43,753 bases of DNA from positions 1 to 43,753 of the forward strand of contig CALZHP010000015.1 of the NCBI GenBank assembly GCA_945787325.1. The letters run 5' to 3'. Both the position numbers and the translations under genes were made by a program. Below, one piece after another: positions 28,231-37,498 of this stretch. Numbering within the stretch: the stretch's first letter is position 1; each line of letters begins with the position of its first letter. The notes under the pieces are model-generated. The model was not told the origin of the DNA. It did no database searches and saw only the letters and a list, made by a program, of their open reading frames with translations. This DNA is from an uncultured Desulfobulbaceae bacterium. GTDB lineage: Bacteria > Desulfobacterota > Desulfobulbia > Desulfobulbales > BM004.

Positions 28231-29262
28231 ATGAGAGTTGCAATGTATTACAACAATAATGATATCAGGGTAGAAGAGACGGACATTCCCTCTATCGGTG
28301 CTGGTGAGTTACTTGTAAAAATACATGCAAGCGGTATTTGCGGCAGTGATGTTATGGAATGGTACCGTCTACACAAGGCACCTTTGGTGCTTGGACACGA
28401 GGTGGCGGGGGAGGTTGTCGAAACGGGCCCTGATGTCACAAGGTTTCAAAAAGGCGATAGAGTAGTGGCAACACATCATGTGCCATGCTGTACATGTCAT
28501 TATTGCCGTGTCGGGCATGAGACAGTATGTGATACTCTGCTAAGCGGAACGCATTTTGACCCCGGTGGATTTTGTGAGTATGTAAGGCTGCCGGCCATAA
28601 ATGTGGAGCGGGGCACCTGGGAGATACCTGAAGAAACTGATTATGATGAAGCTACCTTTGTAGAGCCATTAGCTTGTGTATTACGCGGTCAGATGACTGC
28701 GGGTATTAAACCGGCAGCCAGTGTATTAGTCCTTGGCAGCGGCATTTCAGGTTTGCTGCATGTCAATCTTGCAGCATCGTTTGGAGCGGGCCTGGTGGTT
28801 GCAACCGATATCAATGAATACCGCCTGAAAGCTGCAGAACAGTTCGGTGCCAATGCTGCCCTGCATGCAAATGAAGATGTAGTAGGGCGCTTCAAAGACC
28901 TTAACCGAGGACGTGGTGCAGACCTGGTAATCGTTTGCGCAACAGCTGAGAAGGCTTTTCATCAGGCACTGGCATCAGTGGAAAGGGGAGGGACAGTTCT
29001 CTTTTTTGCCCCTACGATGGATGGTGTTACCATCCCAATTTCAATAAACGAGTTATTCTGGAGGCGTGACATAACTTTGACAACAACTTATGCGGGAAGC
29101 CCTTCAGATTGTATGGCAGCCTTGGAAATGATCAGGCGGAAGCGGTTACAGGTCGGGGAGATGATCACACATCGTTTGAAATTAGTAGACATTACCGATG
29201 GTTTTAAGCTTACAGCAGAAGCGGGAGATTCGATTAAAGTGATTGTGAAACCACAAGAGTAA
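28231..29262 (+). CDS. Zinc-dependent alcohol dehydrogenase (MDR family)
   Basis: A 343-residue medium-chain dehydrogenase. Catalytic zinc ligands fit: C37 (GICGSD), H56-E57 (GHE) and the Glu of FVEPLAC. The structural zinc site is C86, C89, C92 and C100. The nucleotide-binding VLGSGISGLLHVNLA and a following VVATDINEYRL with an acidic residue suggest NAD(H). It belongs to the sorbitol/threonine-dehydrogenase-like group; the substrate is not known. It is followed after 41 bases by an LsrF-like gene on the same strand, so the two likely share a pathway for a short sugar or polyol phosphate. Confidence 0.9.
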   Translation: MRVAMYYNNNDIRVEETDIPSIGAGELLVKIHASGICGSDVMEWYRLHKAPLVLGHEVAGEVVETGPDVTRFQKGDRVVATHHVPCCTCHYCRVGHETVCDTLLSGTHFDPGGFCEYVRLPAINVERGTWEIPEETDYDEATFVEPLACVLRGQMTAGIKPAASVLVLGSGISGLLHVNLAASFGAGLVVATDINEYRLKAAEQFGANAALHANEDVVGRFKDLNRGRGADLVIVCATAEKAFHQALASVERGGTVLFFAPTMDGVTIPISINELFWRRDITLTTTYAGSPSDCMAALEMIRRKRLQVGEMITHRLKLVDITDGFKLTAEAGDSIKVIVKPQE

Positions 29263-29303
29263 GAACTTGTTACGTTTGAATTATTATAAAGGAGGTAGTT
29301 TAA

Positions 29304-30179
29304 ATGCCTGAAGCAGATAAAGAAGGAAAAGATTATTGTCTGGATGTGCCCCCAGAATGTAAGGGTTTTTTTCTAAAAGGCTCAAATTCCCTTGATTGGG
29401 GTATGAAAAACCGTCTGGCTCGTATTTTTAATCCTGAAACGGGCCGCACTGTCATGCTTGCAGTGGACCATGGTTATTTTCAGGGCCCGACAACAGGGCT
29501 GGAAAGAATTGATGTTAATATTGTGCCGATAGCTCCCTATGCGGATTGCCTGATGCTTACCCGCGGTATACTTCGTTCAATAATACCCCCTTCATATACG
29601 AAGAGCATAGTTTTACGTGCAAGCGGAGGGCCCAGTATCCTCAAGGAGCTCTCCAACGAAGAATTAGCCATGAATATGGAGGATGCGGCCAGGCTCAATG
29701 TTTCTGCCCTTGCTGTCCAGGTATTTATCGGTGGAGAGTACGAAACTCAGACGGTTACCAACATGACGCGTTTGATCGATATGGGGACGCGTTATGGGAT
29801 ACCCACTCTTGCTGTTACAGCAGTCGGTAAAAAAATGGCACGTGATGCCAGATATTTCCGACTGGCTTGCAGGATCTGTGCAGAACTTGGAGCTCATTAT
29901 GTCAAAACATATTATGTGCCGGAAGAATTTGAGACTGTTACTGCCAGTTGTCCCGTACCAATAGTAATGGCAGGCGGCACAAAGATGTTGGAACTTGATG
30001 CGCTCACCATGGCTTATAATGCTGTACAGCAAGGTGCTGCAGGTGTGGATATGGGACGTAATATTTTTCAGTCCGATGCGCCGGTTGCAATGATACAGGC
30101 TGTAAGTGCTGTAGTACATAAAAACTTACCACCACAGCAGGCATTCGAAATGTATAATGACTTAAAAAACGAGAGCTGA
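29304..30179 (+). CDS. LsrF-like class I aldolase/thiolase
   Basis: A 291-residue TIM-barrel protein very like E. coli LsrF, which in AI-2 catabolism passes an acetyl group from 3-hydroxy-5-phosphonooxypentane-2,4-dione to CoA. Shared text includes [37 protein letters not shown], and [20 protein letters not shown]. The Schiff-base lysine region HYVKTYYV is intact. The ribosome-binding site AAAGGAGGTAG is close to ideal. No lsrK, lsrG, lsrR or transporter is nearby, so AI-2 use is not supported; the upstream Zn dehydrogenase suggests another route. Archaeal-type aldolases of the same fold are the alternative. Confidence 0.87.
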   Translation: MPEADKEGKDYCLDVPPECKGFFLKGSNSLDWGMKNRLARIFNPETGRTVMLAVDHGYFQGPTTGLERIDVNIVPIAPYADCLMLTRGILRSIIPPSYTKSIVLRASGGPSILKELSNEELAMNMEDAARLNVSALAVQVFIGGEYETQTVTNMTRLIDMGTRYGIPTLAVTAVGKKMARDARYFRLACRICAELGAHYVKTYYVPEEFETVTASCPVPIVMAGGTKMLELDALTMAYNAVQQGAAGVDMGRNIFQSDAPVAMIQAVSAVVHKNLPPQQAFEMYNDLKNES

Positions 30180-30206
30180 CCGACAGGAAAGCTCACTTCT
30201 GATATA

Positions 30207-30234
30207 AAAAGGCCCCGTTATAGCGGGGCCTTTT
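30207..30234. terminator. Bidirectional intrinsic terminator
   Basis: A perfect 11-base stem, AAAAGGCCCCG/CGGGGCCTTTT, with a 6-base loop. The A and T ends give a U-tail in either direction, so it serves both the lsrF-like gene and the convergent sulfite reductase gene. Confidence 0.9.
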
Positions 30235-30262
30235 CAATTATATTTAGTGCGTTGAAGAGTTG

Positions 30263-30919
30263 TTATTGTGCCAGGTACTCCTGCAGGGCTTCAAAACCAG
30301 TTCGATTCATAAACCTGGAAGTTCTCTCTTTTTTTCTCGCATTATCATTATAATAATCCAGGCATTTATTTACCAGTTTGACTGCCTCGTCCTTGGATAA
30401 ATCCTCTCCGACCACATCTGCAATTCTGGGGCGCCTGCCTGCATTACCTCCAAAAGTTACAGTCCAGCCTTTTTTCTTACCGAAAATTCCGACATCACGA
30501 AGGAGGCTTTCCGCGCAGCACATGGGACATCCGGAAACACCTATTTTTATCTTAGCAGGGAAATCCACTCCCAAAAAATCTTTTTCCAGCTCCGATCCCA
30601 GTCCAAGTGAATCCTGGACACCGAACCGGCAAACTGCAGTGCCCGGGCATGCCTGAACATAATGGAGACAAAGCTCGGTAGCTCTGCCGATATCCAGGCC
30701 TAATTCTTTCCAGATCTGTTCAATTTCGTTTTCCTGAATACCGACTAGTGCAAAGCGTTGTCCGGAGGTGATTTTTGTTATGGGGATGTCATATTTTCTA
30801 ATAACGGCCGCCAGTTTTTCAAGTACTTCAGCTGTGACAATACCCACAGGTGTTCTGGGGACAATAGCATATGTTTCCTTGTCTCTTTGCAGAATGGCTC
30901 CTTGTAGATCGTCTTTCAT
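30263..30919 (-). CDS. Small siroheme sulfite/nitrite reductase-like protein
   Basis: A 218-residue protein of the sulfite/nitrite reductase family. It has one ferredoxin-like half (residues 1-75: TPVGIVTAEVLEKLAAV, ITSGQRFALVG) and the siroheme-4Fe4S site with C91-x5-C97 (CPGTAVC) and C131-x3-C135 (CPMCC). That cysteine pattern and the short length match the low-molecular-weight 'assimilatory-type' sulfite reductase of Desulfovibrio. Physiological role in that group is still debated. It would sit in the cytoplasm. It follows the caxA-like gene by about 22 bases in the same direction. Confidence 0.9.
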   Translation of the reverse strand: MKDDLQGAILQRDKETYAIVPRTPVGIVTAEVLEKLAAVIRKYDIPITKITSGQRFALVGIQENEIEQIWKELGLDIGRATELCLHYVQACPGTAVCRFGVQDSLGLGSELEKDFLGVDFPAKIKIGVSGCPMCCAESLLRDVGIFGKKKGWTVTFGGNAGRRPRIADVVGEDLSKDEAVKLVNKCLDYYNDNARKKERTSRFMNRTGFEALQEYLAQ

Positions 30920-30941
30920 ACTAGTTCTCCTGATTTATTCA

Positions 30942-31910
30942 TTATTGTTGGAGTAATAATAAATACAAAAGATATGCGCCTAGAAGGAACAGGCCAGTCA
31001 ACCTGTCCAAGCGGTGGCGAAAAATAAGGGTTGGAACAAGTACAGCAGAAAAGGCCAGCATGACAGGAAGGTCGCGCCCAAGAAGTTGGGGGGAGAGGGT
31101 AAATGGTTTAATAATACCGGCACACCCGAATACCATCAGGAAATTGAAGAGGTTACTGCCGACAACATTGCCAATTAATAGGTTGCTTTGTCGGCGCCTG
31201 ACTGCCGCTATACTTGCGGCAAGTTCGGGCAAAGATGTTCCTATGGCTGCCAATGTAAGCCCTATGATCAATTCACTGATACCAAAATGTCGTGCAACAT
31301 CCACCGCACCATCAATAAAAAAACCAGAACCATAGGCAAGAAACAAAAAACCTCCAACAATCATAATCATAATATAGGGGTAAGAATGACGAACCAGGCG
31401 CTTATGTTCTGCTTCCTTAGTATAGGCACTCTTTTTACAATACGCTACGCGAAAGGAATGTAATGTAAAGAGAACCAGGGCAATTACGAAAAGTATTCCT
31501 GTAAAACGGGAAAAATTGCCATGCCAGGCAATAAGGATTACGATTATCGACACAGCGATCATCATGTACAGTTCTTTGGAAATATGACTCCATTTAACCT
31601 CGACAGGCGTGAGAAGGGCGCATATCCCTAAAATAAGACCTATATTGGCAATATTGCTTCCAACAATGTTGCCAGTCATTATATCGGGATATCCCTGAAA
31701 AATTGCAGCCAGACTTACAAAGAGTTCGGGCATTGAAGTGCCGAATGCAACAACCGTCAAGCCGATGAGAAGAATACTCATACCCCAACGCTCTGCAAGC
31801 TTGGTGGCACCTGAAACCAGAAATTCACCACCGGATGCTAACATGAAAAGCCCGCCGGCTAATGCCATCAAAGACATTTGAATTGTTTGAAAGTTGTAGT
31901 CGCCGTTCAT
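30942..31910 (-). CDS. Na+/Ca2+ exchanger-family transporter (CaCA, YrbG-like)
   Basis: A 322-residue membrane antiporter with about ten spans and the two inverted alpha repeats: GTSMPELFVSLAAIF with GNIVGSNIANIGLI in the first half, and IGTSLPELAASIAAV with GNVVGSNLFNF in the second. The conserved Glu in each PEL motif binds cation. It likely exports Ca2+ against Na+ or K+/H+. Its start overlaps the stop of the upstream 242-residue gene by 4 bases. Confidence 0.93.
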   Translation of the reverse strand: MNGDYNFQTIQMSLMALAGGLFMLASGGEFLVSGATKLAERWGMSILLIGLTVVAFGTSMPELFVSLAAIFQGYPDIMTGNIVGSNIANIGLILGICALLTPVEVKWSHISKELYMMIAVSIIVILIAWHGNFSRFTGILFVIALVLFTLHSFRVAYCKKSAYTKEAEHKRLVRHSYPYIMIMIVGGFLFLAYGSGFFIDGAVDVARHFGISELIIGLTLAAIGTSLPELAASIAAVRRRQSNLLIGNVVGSNLFNFLMVFGCAGIIKPFTLSPQLLGRDLPVMLAFSAVLVPTLIFRHRLDRLTGLFLLGAYLLYLLLLQQ

Positions 31911-32635
31911 CTTATGGGTTCCACTAGAAAACTACCGCCATGGAATTTGTATGCTCTGTCTATGAGTTTTTTCATTTCTCTGCTGATGTTTGAATATGGT
32001 ATTATTGGCGGAATGATGGGCAGCAACATATCTATTGGTTTCAATGGTTCGAGGTGCATCTTCTTTTTTATTGAGTTGGAGTAGCCAATATTTATTCCAC
32101 CCTGCAGTTCGCTGCCCGGTGAGAATGAAGAGTCAATACCACGTAAAAAGCCAAGAATGTTGTTGATATCGTTTTTTTTATAGAAGAGCTTGATTTCTTC
32201 ATTGATAACTTCATGGCTTTCAACAAGTTCTCCCATTTCTTCGCGGTGTTGTTTAACATGTTCCACCAGCATTTCATAGCTGTCAATGATGAGATTTTTG
32301 AAACGACCAGCACGAGTAAGCCCCCGTACTTTAAACCCTTGAAATACTTTTTTTCGTATTGTGGGAGATTCTGTAAGATAAGGGTCGTAAAAGAAACTTT
32401 CCTCCAAGCCGGTTAAATCAAGAAATTCATGGATCAGTTTTTCATCCTTTAACAAAATGTATATGCGGACCAGATCGAAACATATTTCCTGTTCAAGGGT
32501 CAAAGAATGTTGCTTTACCTTACGTTTTAATATTTCTTTGTCCCTTTCGATCAACTTCCTTAACCCGAAATAGCGTTCAGCAATTTCTTTCTTGATCTCA
32601 AAGGCGAGAAAATCTTCGATTCCGTTTGGTTTCAT
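31907..32635 (-). CDS. Uncharacterised 242-residue soluble protein
   Basis: I do not recognise a family. The protein is largely helical and charged in its first ~170 residues, with KRKVKQHSLTLEQEICFDLVRIY and a long EEMGELVESHEVINEEIKLF stretch (given in part). The C-terminus is Pro-rich (LLPIIPPIIPYSNISREMKKL). No signal peptide, membrane segment or metal motif is seen. It overlaps the exchanger gene by 4 bases and is transcribed first, so it may regulate or assist the exchanger, though that is inference from the overlap alone. Confidence 0.65.
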   Translation of the reverse strand: MKPNGIEDFLAFEIKKEIAERYFGLRKLIERDKEILKRKVKQHSLTLEQEICFDLVRIYILLKDEKLIHEFLDLTGLEESFFYDPYLTESPTIRKKVFQGFKVRGLTRAGRFKNLIIDSYEMLVEHVKQHREEMGELVESHEVINEEIKLFYKKNDINNILGFLRGIDSSFSPGSELQGGINIGYSNSIKKKMHLEPLKPIDMLLPIIPPIIPYSNISREMKKLIDRAYKFHGGSFLVEPIR

Positions 32636-32897
32636 GGTGACCTTTACCTATTGAATTAACAGGTCATAATAAGCCATTATAAGATGTAGCACAACGAACT
32701 GTAGAGAGGTTTTACGTATAATCTTTTTCCTTGACACAATTGCAGGATAAGGACAGTATCGTTGTCTGACAACCGAGTTATTGCCCGGGAGCTACGGATA
32801 TTTGCTACTATACAACCAAGCAAATCCTTCTGCATCCTTCATTGTGATTTTTCAGCATTTATTATCTCGTTTTAATGCAGAGACCAGGAATTTTAAG

Positions 32898-34718
32898 ATG
32901 TCAGCTTCGAACATCCAAGGTGATACAGCCCAGCAGGTTAAAGATGCAGCCCAGATTTTAGACGTAATCGGGGAATGTATTTCACTTAAGAAGAGCGGTG
33001 TCAACTATAAGGGACTTTGCCCTTTTCATGGAGAAAAGACACCTTCTTTCATGGTGAATCCGGAACGCCAGACATTTCATTGTTTTGGATGTGGAGAAGG
33101 TGGTGATGTATTTACATTCATGATGATGTATCACCGCATGACTTTTCCGGAGGCCCTGAAAGAGCTTGCCGGTCGTTACCATATCCTTTTGCCCGAAAAA
33201 AAATATTCACCGGCCGATAAGGAAAAAGCCGAAAAAAGGCAGTTGCTGTTCGCCGCAAATGATTTGGCAGCATCGGTATATCATGAATTTCTGCTCTATT
33301 CTCCTGAGTCAGGGAAGGCAAGAGGGTACCTGAAGGAAAGAGGAATACCCCTTGAAATAATTAAAGAGTTTCGCCTTGGATATGCTCCCGAGAGCTGGGA
33401 TTTTCTTGGCAAAAAGATAGACCGTTCAAAAGTGTCCTCTTCCGCTGCGGAAGAAGCCGGTCTGTTGGTTAAAAAGGAAAAGGGAGGCTATTACGACCGT
33501 TTTCGGGACAGGGTTTTATGCCCGATAAATGATTTGACTGGCAGGGTAGTAGGTTTCAGTGGGAGGATTCTAGGTGATGGACAACCAAAGTATATGAATT
33601 CTCCTGAAACGCTTGTTTTTGAAAAAAACAGAACAGTCTATGGGTTATTCCAGCACAAGGATAACATTAGAAAAGAAAAAAGAGCAGTAGTAGTCGAGGG
33701 AAATTTTGATCTGCTTTCTCTTGCAGTCCAGGGAATCCGCACTGTAGTTGCACCTCTTGGAACCGCTATGACAAGGAACCATGTCAGAAGTCTTAGAGGG
33801 TATGCAGACGAGATAATTCTTTTGTTTGACGGTGATTCAGCTGGATTGAAAGCGGCATTGCGTGCGGTGCCATTTTTTCTTGAAGAACAGGTAAACGGAC
33901 GGGTAGCAGTGTTGCCTGAAGGGCACGATCCTGACACTTTTGTTAGAAAGTACGGCAGGGATGAGCTTGAAAAGAATCTTGATAAAGCTTTACCGCTGCC
34001 GGAATTTGTATTTGACAGGCTTGTGGAAAAACATGGCATGACTCTTGATGGTAAAAGCCGTATACTGGAAGACTTGCGGCCGCTCATAGAAACGGCGTCA
34101 AAAAATCCCATGCAGCGTTCAGTTTTTGTATCACATTTCAGCGACAGGCTGAAGCTCGATCCTGATCAGGTAATGAGAGGGTTCAGCAGTTCTGGCCGCT
34201 CTCAATCTAATAGACCTGCTAAGTCTTCCGGCATTTCTATTAAGTATGAATCTGGTCACATGCCTCAAAAACAGAAACAGCTACTGGAGTTTCTGGTTGT
34301 ATATCCAGAATATGTTCAACGTTTTATTGAGAATGGCGTGGAGGATGTAATTGACCATCCTTCAGCCAGAGAAATATTGTCCTGTCTCAAACAATTGTCT
34401 CACGAACCGCAACCTGCCAAGCCTGAATGCCTTCTTGATTTGATGAGCGATGGCCCTGAGCGGGCTTTTGTTTCGAGGCTTCTGATATCATCTTCGTTCG
34501 ATGGAGATGAGGAAGACGATCAACTTGTTGAAAAAGTAGCCGAAGAACAGCTTTCCTGGATCAAGCGATTCAGAGTTGAAAACTTTAAGCGAGAGCTTAA
34601 CCGGAAAATCGAACAGGCCCAACAAGAGGGCGACAATGATTTACTGCTGCAGCTTATCGCTCAAAAAACAGAACTTGATGCAAGCTTAATTCTCCCCGGG
34701 GATGATGAGGATGTCTAA
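32898..34718 (+). CDS. dnaG: DNA primase
   Basis: DnaG lays RNA primers for replication. From the ATG at 32898 the protein is 606 residues. AGGA stands 8 bases upstream, and the in-frame ATG at 32781 would add a 39-residue extension unlike the family. The CHC2 zinc finger is C41-x2-H44-x17-C62-x2-C65. The TOPRIM core has VVVEGNFDLLSLA and ILLFDGDSAG. The C-terminal helicase-binding domain is more variable. dprA begins inside its last codons. The common partner rpoD is not here. Confidence 0.98.
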   Translation: MSASNIQGDTAQQVKDAAQILDVIGECISLKKSGVNYKGLCPFHGEKTPSFMVNPERQTFHCFGCGEGGDVFTFMMMYHRMTFPEALKELAGRYHILLPEKKYSPADKEKAEKRQLLFAANDLAASVYHEFLLYSPESGKARGYLKERGIPLEIIKEFRLGYAPESWDFLGKKIDRSKVSSSAAEEAGLLVKKEKGGYYDRFRDRVLCPINDLTGRVVGFSGRILGDGQPKYMNSPETLVFEKNRTVYGLFQHKDNIRKEKRAVVVEGNFDLLSLAVQGIRTVVAPLGTAMTRNHVRSLRGYADEIILLFDGDSAGLKAALRAVPFFLEEQVNGRVAVLPEGHDPDTFVRKYGRDELEKNLDKALPLPEFVFDRLVEKHGMTLDGKSRILEDLRPLIETASKNPMQRSVFVSHFSDRLKLDPDQVMRGFSSSGRSQSNRPAKSSGISIKYESGHMPQKQKQLLEFLVVYPEYVQRFIENGVEDVIDHPSAREILSCLKQLSHEPQPAKPECLLDLMSDGPERAFVSRLLISSSFDGDEEDDQLVEKVAEEQLSWIKRFRVENFKRELNRKIEQAQQEGDNDLLLQLIAQKTELDASLILPGDDEDV

Positions 34719-35856
34719 TGGTGATAATGAAATGCTGAGAGACTGGATGGCACTTCATCTTGTCCAAGGCCTTGGTTCGGTGGCATATAAAAATCTTATC
34801 GATTTCTTTGGCAGCCCTGCAACAGTATTAGAGGCCGATTTAAAAGGATTGTCCCGGGTTAAAGGAATTCGCCGCGACATTAAAGAATCCTTGGTGAATA
34901 CTGATAGAGCTAAGCTTTATGAAGAAAGCGCAAAGGAGTTAGAAAAATGTGACGAAGCTGGTATTTCCATAATTACTCTGAAAAATCCTGGTTATCCACC
35001 ACTTCTTGCCAATATTCATAATCCACCACCACTGCTTTACGTTAAAGGCTCATTGAAGGATCTCAATTGCCGGGGACTTGGTATTGTTGGTTCGAGAGCT
35101 GCAACTGGTTACGGAAAAAGAATTGCCGGAAAGATGGCGGAAGCTCTTACCAGGGAAGGTTTCACTATAATAAGCGGACTGGCGCTTGGTATCGATACGG
35201 AAGCACATTGTGGTGCGCTTCAAGGCGGCGGCAAAACTATTGCGGTTTTGGGCTGCGGCCTTGATATGTTATATCCTCCTGAAAACAAGAGGCTGCACCA
35301 GCAGATAATAACATCAGGCGCTATTGTAAGTGAATATCCCCTGGGAACAAAACCGGACGGCTTTCGGTTCCCGGCCCGAAACCGGATAATAAGCGGGCTG
35401 AGCCTGGGAGTTGTGGTCGTGGAGGCTGCGCAGAAGTCCGGGTCTCTTATCACTGCAAAACATGCTCTGGAGCAAGGTCGAGAAGTGTTTGCCGTACCCG
35501 GTCAGGTAGATTCTTTTAAGAGTACAGGCACCCACAGCTTACTGCAGCAGGGGGCAAAACTTGTACAGAATATTTCCGATATTACTGAAGAACTTGAATT
35601 GACAGGCATGATCTCTCCCAAAGGTACTTCAGCAGGAATGACCGATGCAGTGAATTTTAACCGCACATCTCAAAAGGATCCACTGAGTGATGAAGAGGAG
35701 AAGGTTTTTTCTCATCTAGATGTATATCCGATAAATATTGATGACATTGTTAGAGATACAAAACTCCCCACCCAGAAAGTTAACGAGCTTCTATTAATGC
35801 TCGAACTCAAAGGAATAGTTGAAGCATTGCCTGGCAAAAAGTATTTGAGAACTTGA
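34702..35856 (+). CDS. dprA: DNA-processing protein DprA
   Basis: DprA binds incoming single-stranded DNA and loads RecA in natural transformation. At 384 residues it contains an N-terminal SAM/HhH-like region (about 1-75), the Rossmann core with GIVGSRAATGYGKRIA, ISGLALGIDTEAHCGAL and FPARNRIISGLSLGVVVVEA, and a C-terminal winged helix (about 320-384). Several ATGs are in frame at the start (34702, 34711, 34732). The first overlaps dnaG by 17 bases, so coupling with dnaG is likely. recA is also in this window. Confidence 0.95.
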   Translation: MMRMSNGDNEMLRDWMALHLVQGLGSVAYKNLIDFFGSPATVLEADLKGLSRVKGIRRDIKESLVNTDRAKLYEESAKELEKCDEAGISIITLKNPGYPPLLANIHNPPPLLYVKGSLKDLNCRGLGIVGSRAATGYGKRIAGKMAEALTREGFTIISGLALGIDTEAHCGALQGGGKTIAVLGCGLDMLYPPENKRLHQQIITSGAIVSEYPLGTKPDGFRFPARNRIISGLSLGVVVVEAAQKSGSLITAKHALEQGREVFAVPGQVDSFKSTGTHSLLQQGAKLVQNISDITEELELTGMISPKGTSAGMTDAVNFNRTSQKDPLSDEEEKVFSHLDVYPINIDDIVRDTKLPTQKVNELLLMLELKGIVEALPGKKYLRT

Positions 35857-36029
35857 AAGGTATCTAGAAAAATTCATAATAAACTTTAGGAACCGAATAT
35901 AAGTTGATGAAGAAAAAAATATAAAAACTTTGCCCATCGGGTTCTTTTTATGTATATAAAATCGTTTCAGGTATTTGATTTCTTCGAAAGGTAAGTACTC
36001 ATAGAAACATAAATATAAGGAATTTTATC

Positions 36030-36518
36030 ATGACTGACCAGGAAGCAAACAACGAAACCACAAGTAATGCACCATTATTCAGGCTGCAAAAACTTTATGT
36101 AAAAGATCTTTCTTTTGAAAACCCCAATTCACCAGGGGTATTTTTTGTTAAGGACTCAGAGCCGAAGGTGGATCTTAACCTTGGCCTGAAAAACAGGAAA
36201 CTTGACGATGATCACTGGGAAGTAAAGCTTGTCATTACGGCAAAAATTACAGATACTAAAAATGATAAAACATTATTTATTCTGGAGATTGAGCACGCAG
36301 GAGCCTTCATGCTTAAAAATATTCCGGAAGAGCATGTCGAAATGGTTCTTGGGGTTGACTGTCCTACGATGATGTTTCCATTTACAAGACAGGTTGTAAG
36401 CCAGGCTTCCGTGGATGGTGGGTTTATGCCTTTTCTTATGGAACCGGTTAATTTTCTTGCTCTCTATGAAAACAACAAAAAGAAAAAGGAAAGTGAGCAG
36501 AAAGAGAAACAAAATTAA
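36030..36518 (+). CDS. secB: Protein-export chaperone SecB
   Basis: SecB keeps secretory preproteins unfolded and hands them to SecA. The 162-residue protein fits: LQKLYVKDLSFENPNSP, WEVKLVITAKI, FILEIEHAGAF, CPTMMFPFTRQVVSQASVDGGF (here: FPFTRQVVSQ) and PVNFLALYE. The C-terminal tail is Lys/Glu-rich. A GGAATTT ribosome-binding region precedes the ATG. It is 173 bases after dprA and ends at a strong terminator, so it may have its own promoter. Confidence 0.97.
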   Translation: MTDQEANNETTSNAPLFRLQKLYVKDLSFENPNSPGVFFVKDSEPKVDLNLGLKNRKLDDDHWEVKLVITAKITDTKNDKTLFILEIEHAGAFMLKNIPEEHVEMVLGVDCPTMMFPFTRQVVSQASVDGGFMPFLMEPVNFLALYENNKKKKESEQKEKQN

Positions 36519-36541
36519 CTATTTAAATTAAAGCAAATAAG

Positions 36542-36587
36542 AAAAGCCCGCTTAACATAGTACACACCAAGTTAAGCGGGCTTTTTT
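36542..36587. terminator. Bidirectional intrinsic terminator
   Basis: A 15-base stem AAAAGCCCGCTTAAC/GTTAAGCGGGCTTTT with a 14-base loop, ending in T6 on the plus strand and also A-rich at the other end. It separates secB from the convergent pilus operon. Confidence 0.9.
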
Positions 36588-36645
36588 GTGGAAATTATAT
36601 GGTCGTGAGCCTAGTCATGTAGCTCAAAACAATTCGAGCTTTTAT

Positions 36646-37452
36646 TTACAGTTCTATTTTACTCATAAAGTCATCTATAAGTGTGGTCGCAGCCTTACCG
36701 AGTGCAGTTTGAAAAAGTGCAGAAGGGTTTCCGGCAACAAATAAATTGTCTGTACCTGCATGGACTTCATCCCTGTTCGTCCATACAACATCACCATTTG
36801 CCGTATCCTGGACCCATACCCGCAGATGCACTACCGCTTCGCTGGACTTTGCTCCTTTCATGAGAGGATTCGGTTTATTGCCGTAGTAATATTCAATTAT
36901 CCTTCCTCTCACCAGATAGTCTGCCTCGAAACGTGTACCAATATCTTGAACTTTTTCAGGATTAAGAGCGTACATACCTGGCATGTCCATAAGATTTTCA
37001 TATTCTTCTATTGAGGCTGCAGCAGACTGTTCTTTCTCCATCGTATAGAAACGTCTAAGTTCGTCTCTCATCACACCAGACCAGTCTTGGTCGTTAATTT
37101 CGTTCTCCAGGCTCTTGTTATCTCTGTGCCGTGCTTCTGTACCCACCGGAAGCATAGAAATTATATTTTCATCCTCAAGGTATTGCAGAACATCTTCTTG
37201 AACGGGAACTGTAACTCCCCTAGAAGTCAGACGGTCAACCATATATTCCATTACTATTGTGTTTCTGATGTGCCCACTCCTGACATCATCCGCGTAAAAA
37301 TAATCAGCAAAAGGAAGAACAACGACTTTCTTTGTGCAGATATTGCTTACCGGTGCTGTTGGTGGAACATAAAGAGTTTCGGTAACGGTCTGACTGCACC
37401 CACTGAGAAGAAAAGCCAGGAGTCCGTAAAAAAACAATCTAATACATGCCAT
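36646..37452 (-). CDS. Predicted lipoprotein at the end of the pilus operon
   Basis: About 268 residues from the ATG at 37452, which follows GAAGGTGA; the ATG at 37479 would add nine residues before the signal peptide. The signal ends in the lipobox LLSGC. The mature part begins KKVVVLPFADYFYADD, similar in style to CsgG-like and related envelope lipoproteins, then DRLTSRGVTVPVQEDVLQYL and a C-terminal VHLRVWVQDTANGDVVWTN. Lying 20 bases after the secretin gene, it may help assemble or localise that secretin (a pilotin-like role), which is inference. Confidence 0.8.
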   Translation of the reverse strand: MACIRLFFYGLLAFLLSGCSQTVTETLYVPPTAPVSNICTKKVVVLPFADYFYADDVRSGHIRNTIVMEYMVDRLTSRGVTVPVQEDVLQYLEDENIISMLPVGTEARHRDNKSLENEINDQDWSGVMRDELRRFYTMEKEQSAAASIEEYENLMDMPGMYALNPEKVQDIGTRFEADYLVRGRIIEYYYGNKPNPLMKGAKSSEAVVHLRVWVQDTANGDVVWTNRDEVHAGTDNLFVAGNPSALFQTALGKAATTLIDDFMSKIEL

Positions 37453-37498
37453 ATGGGTCACCTTCAAGTTACTGTACATAATTTAGCAAAACCAGCCG

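Noticed and set aside
32781-32897. An upstream in-frame ATG extending DnaG by 39 residues.
   Set aside because: The extension is not typical of DnaG; the ATG at 32898 has AGGA at good spacing.
35857-36029. A possible small RNA between dprA and secB.
   Set aside because: AT-rich with no clear stem or terminator before secB; probably a promoter region.
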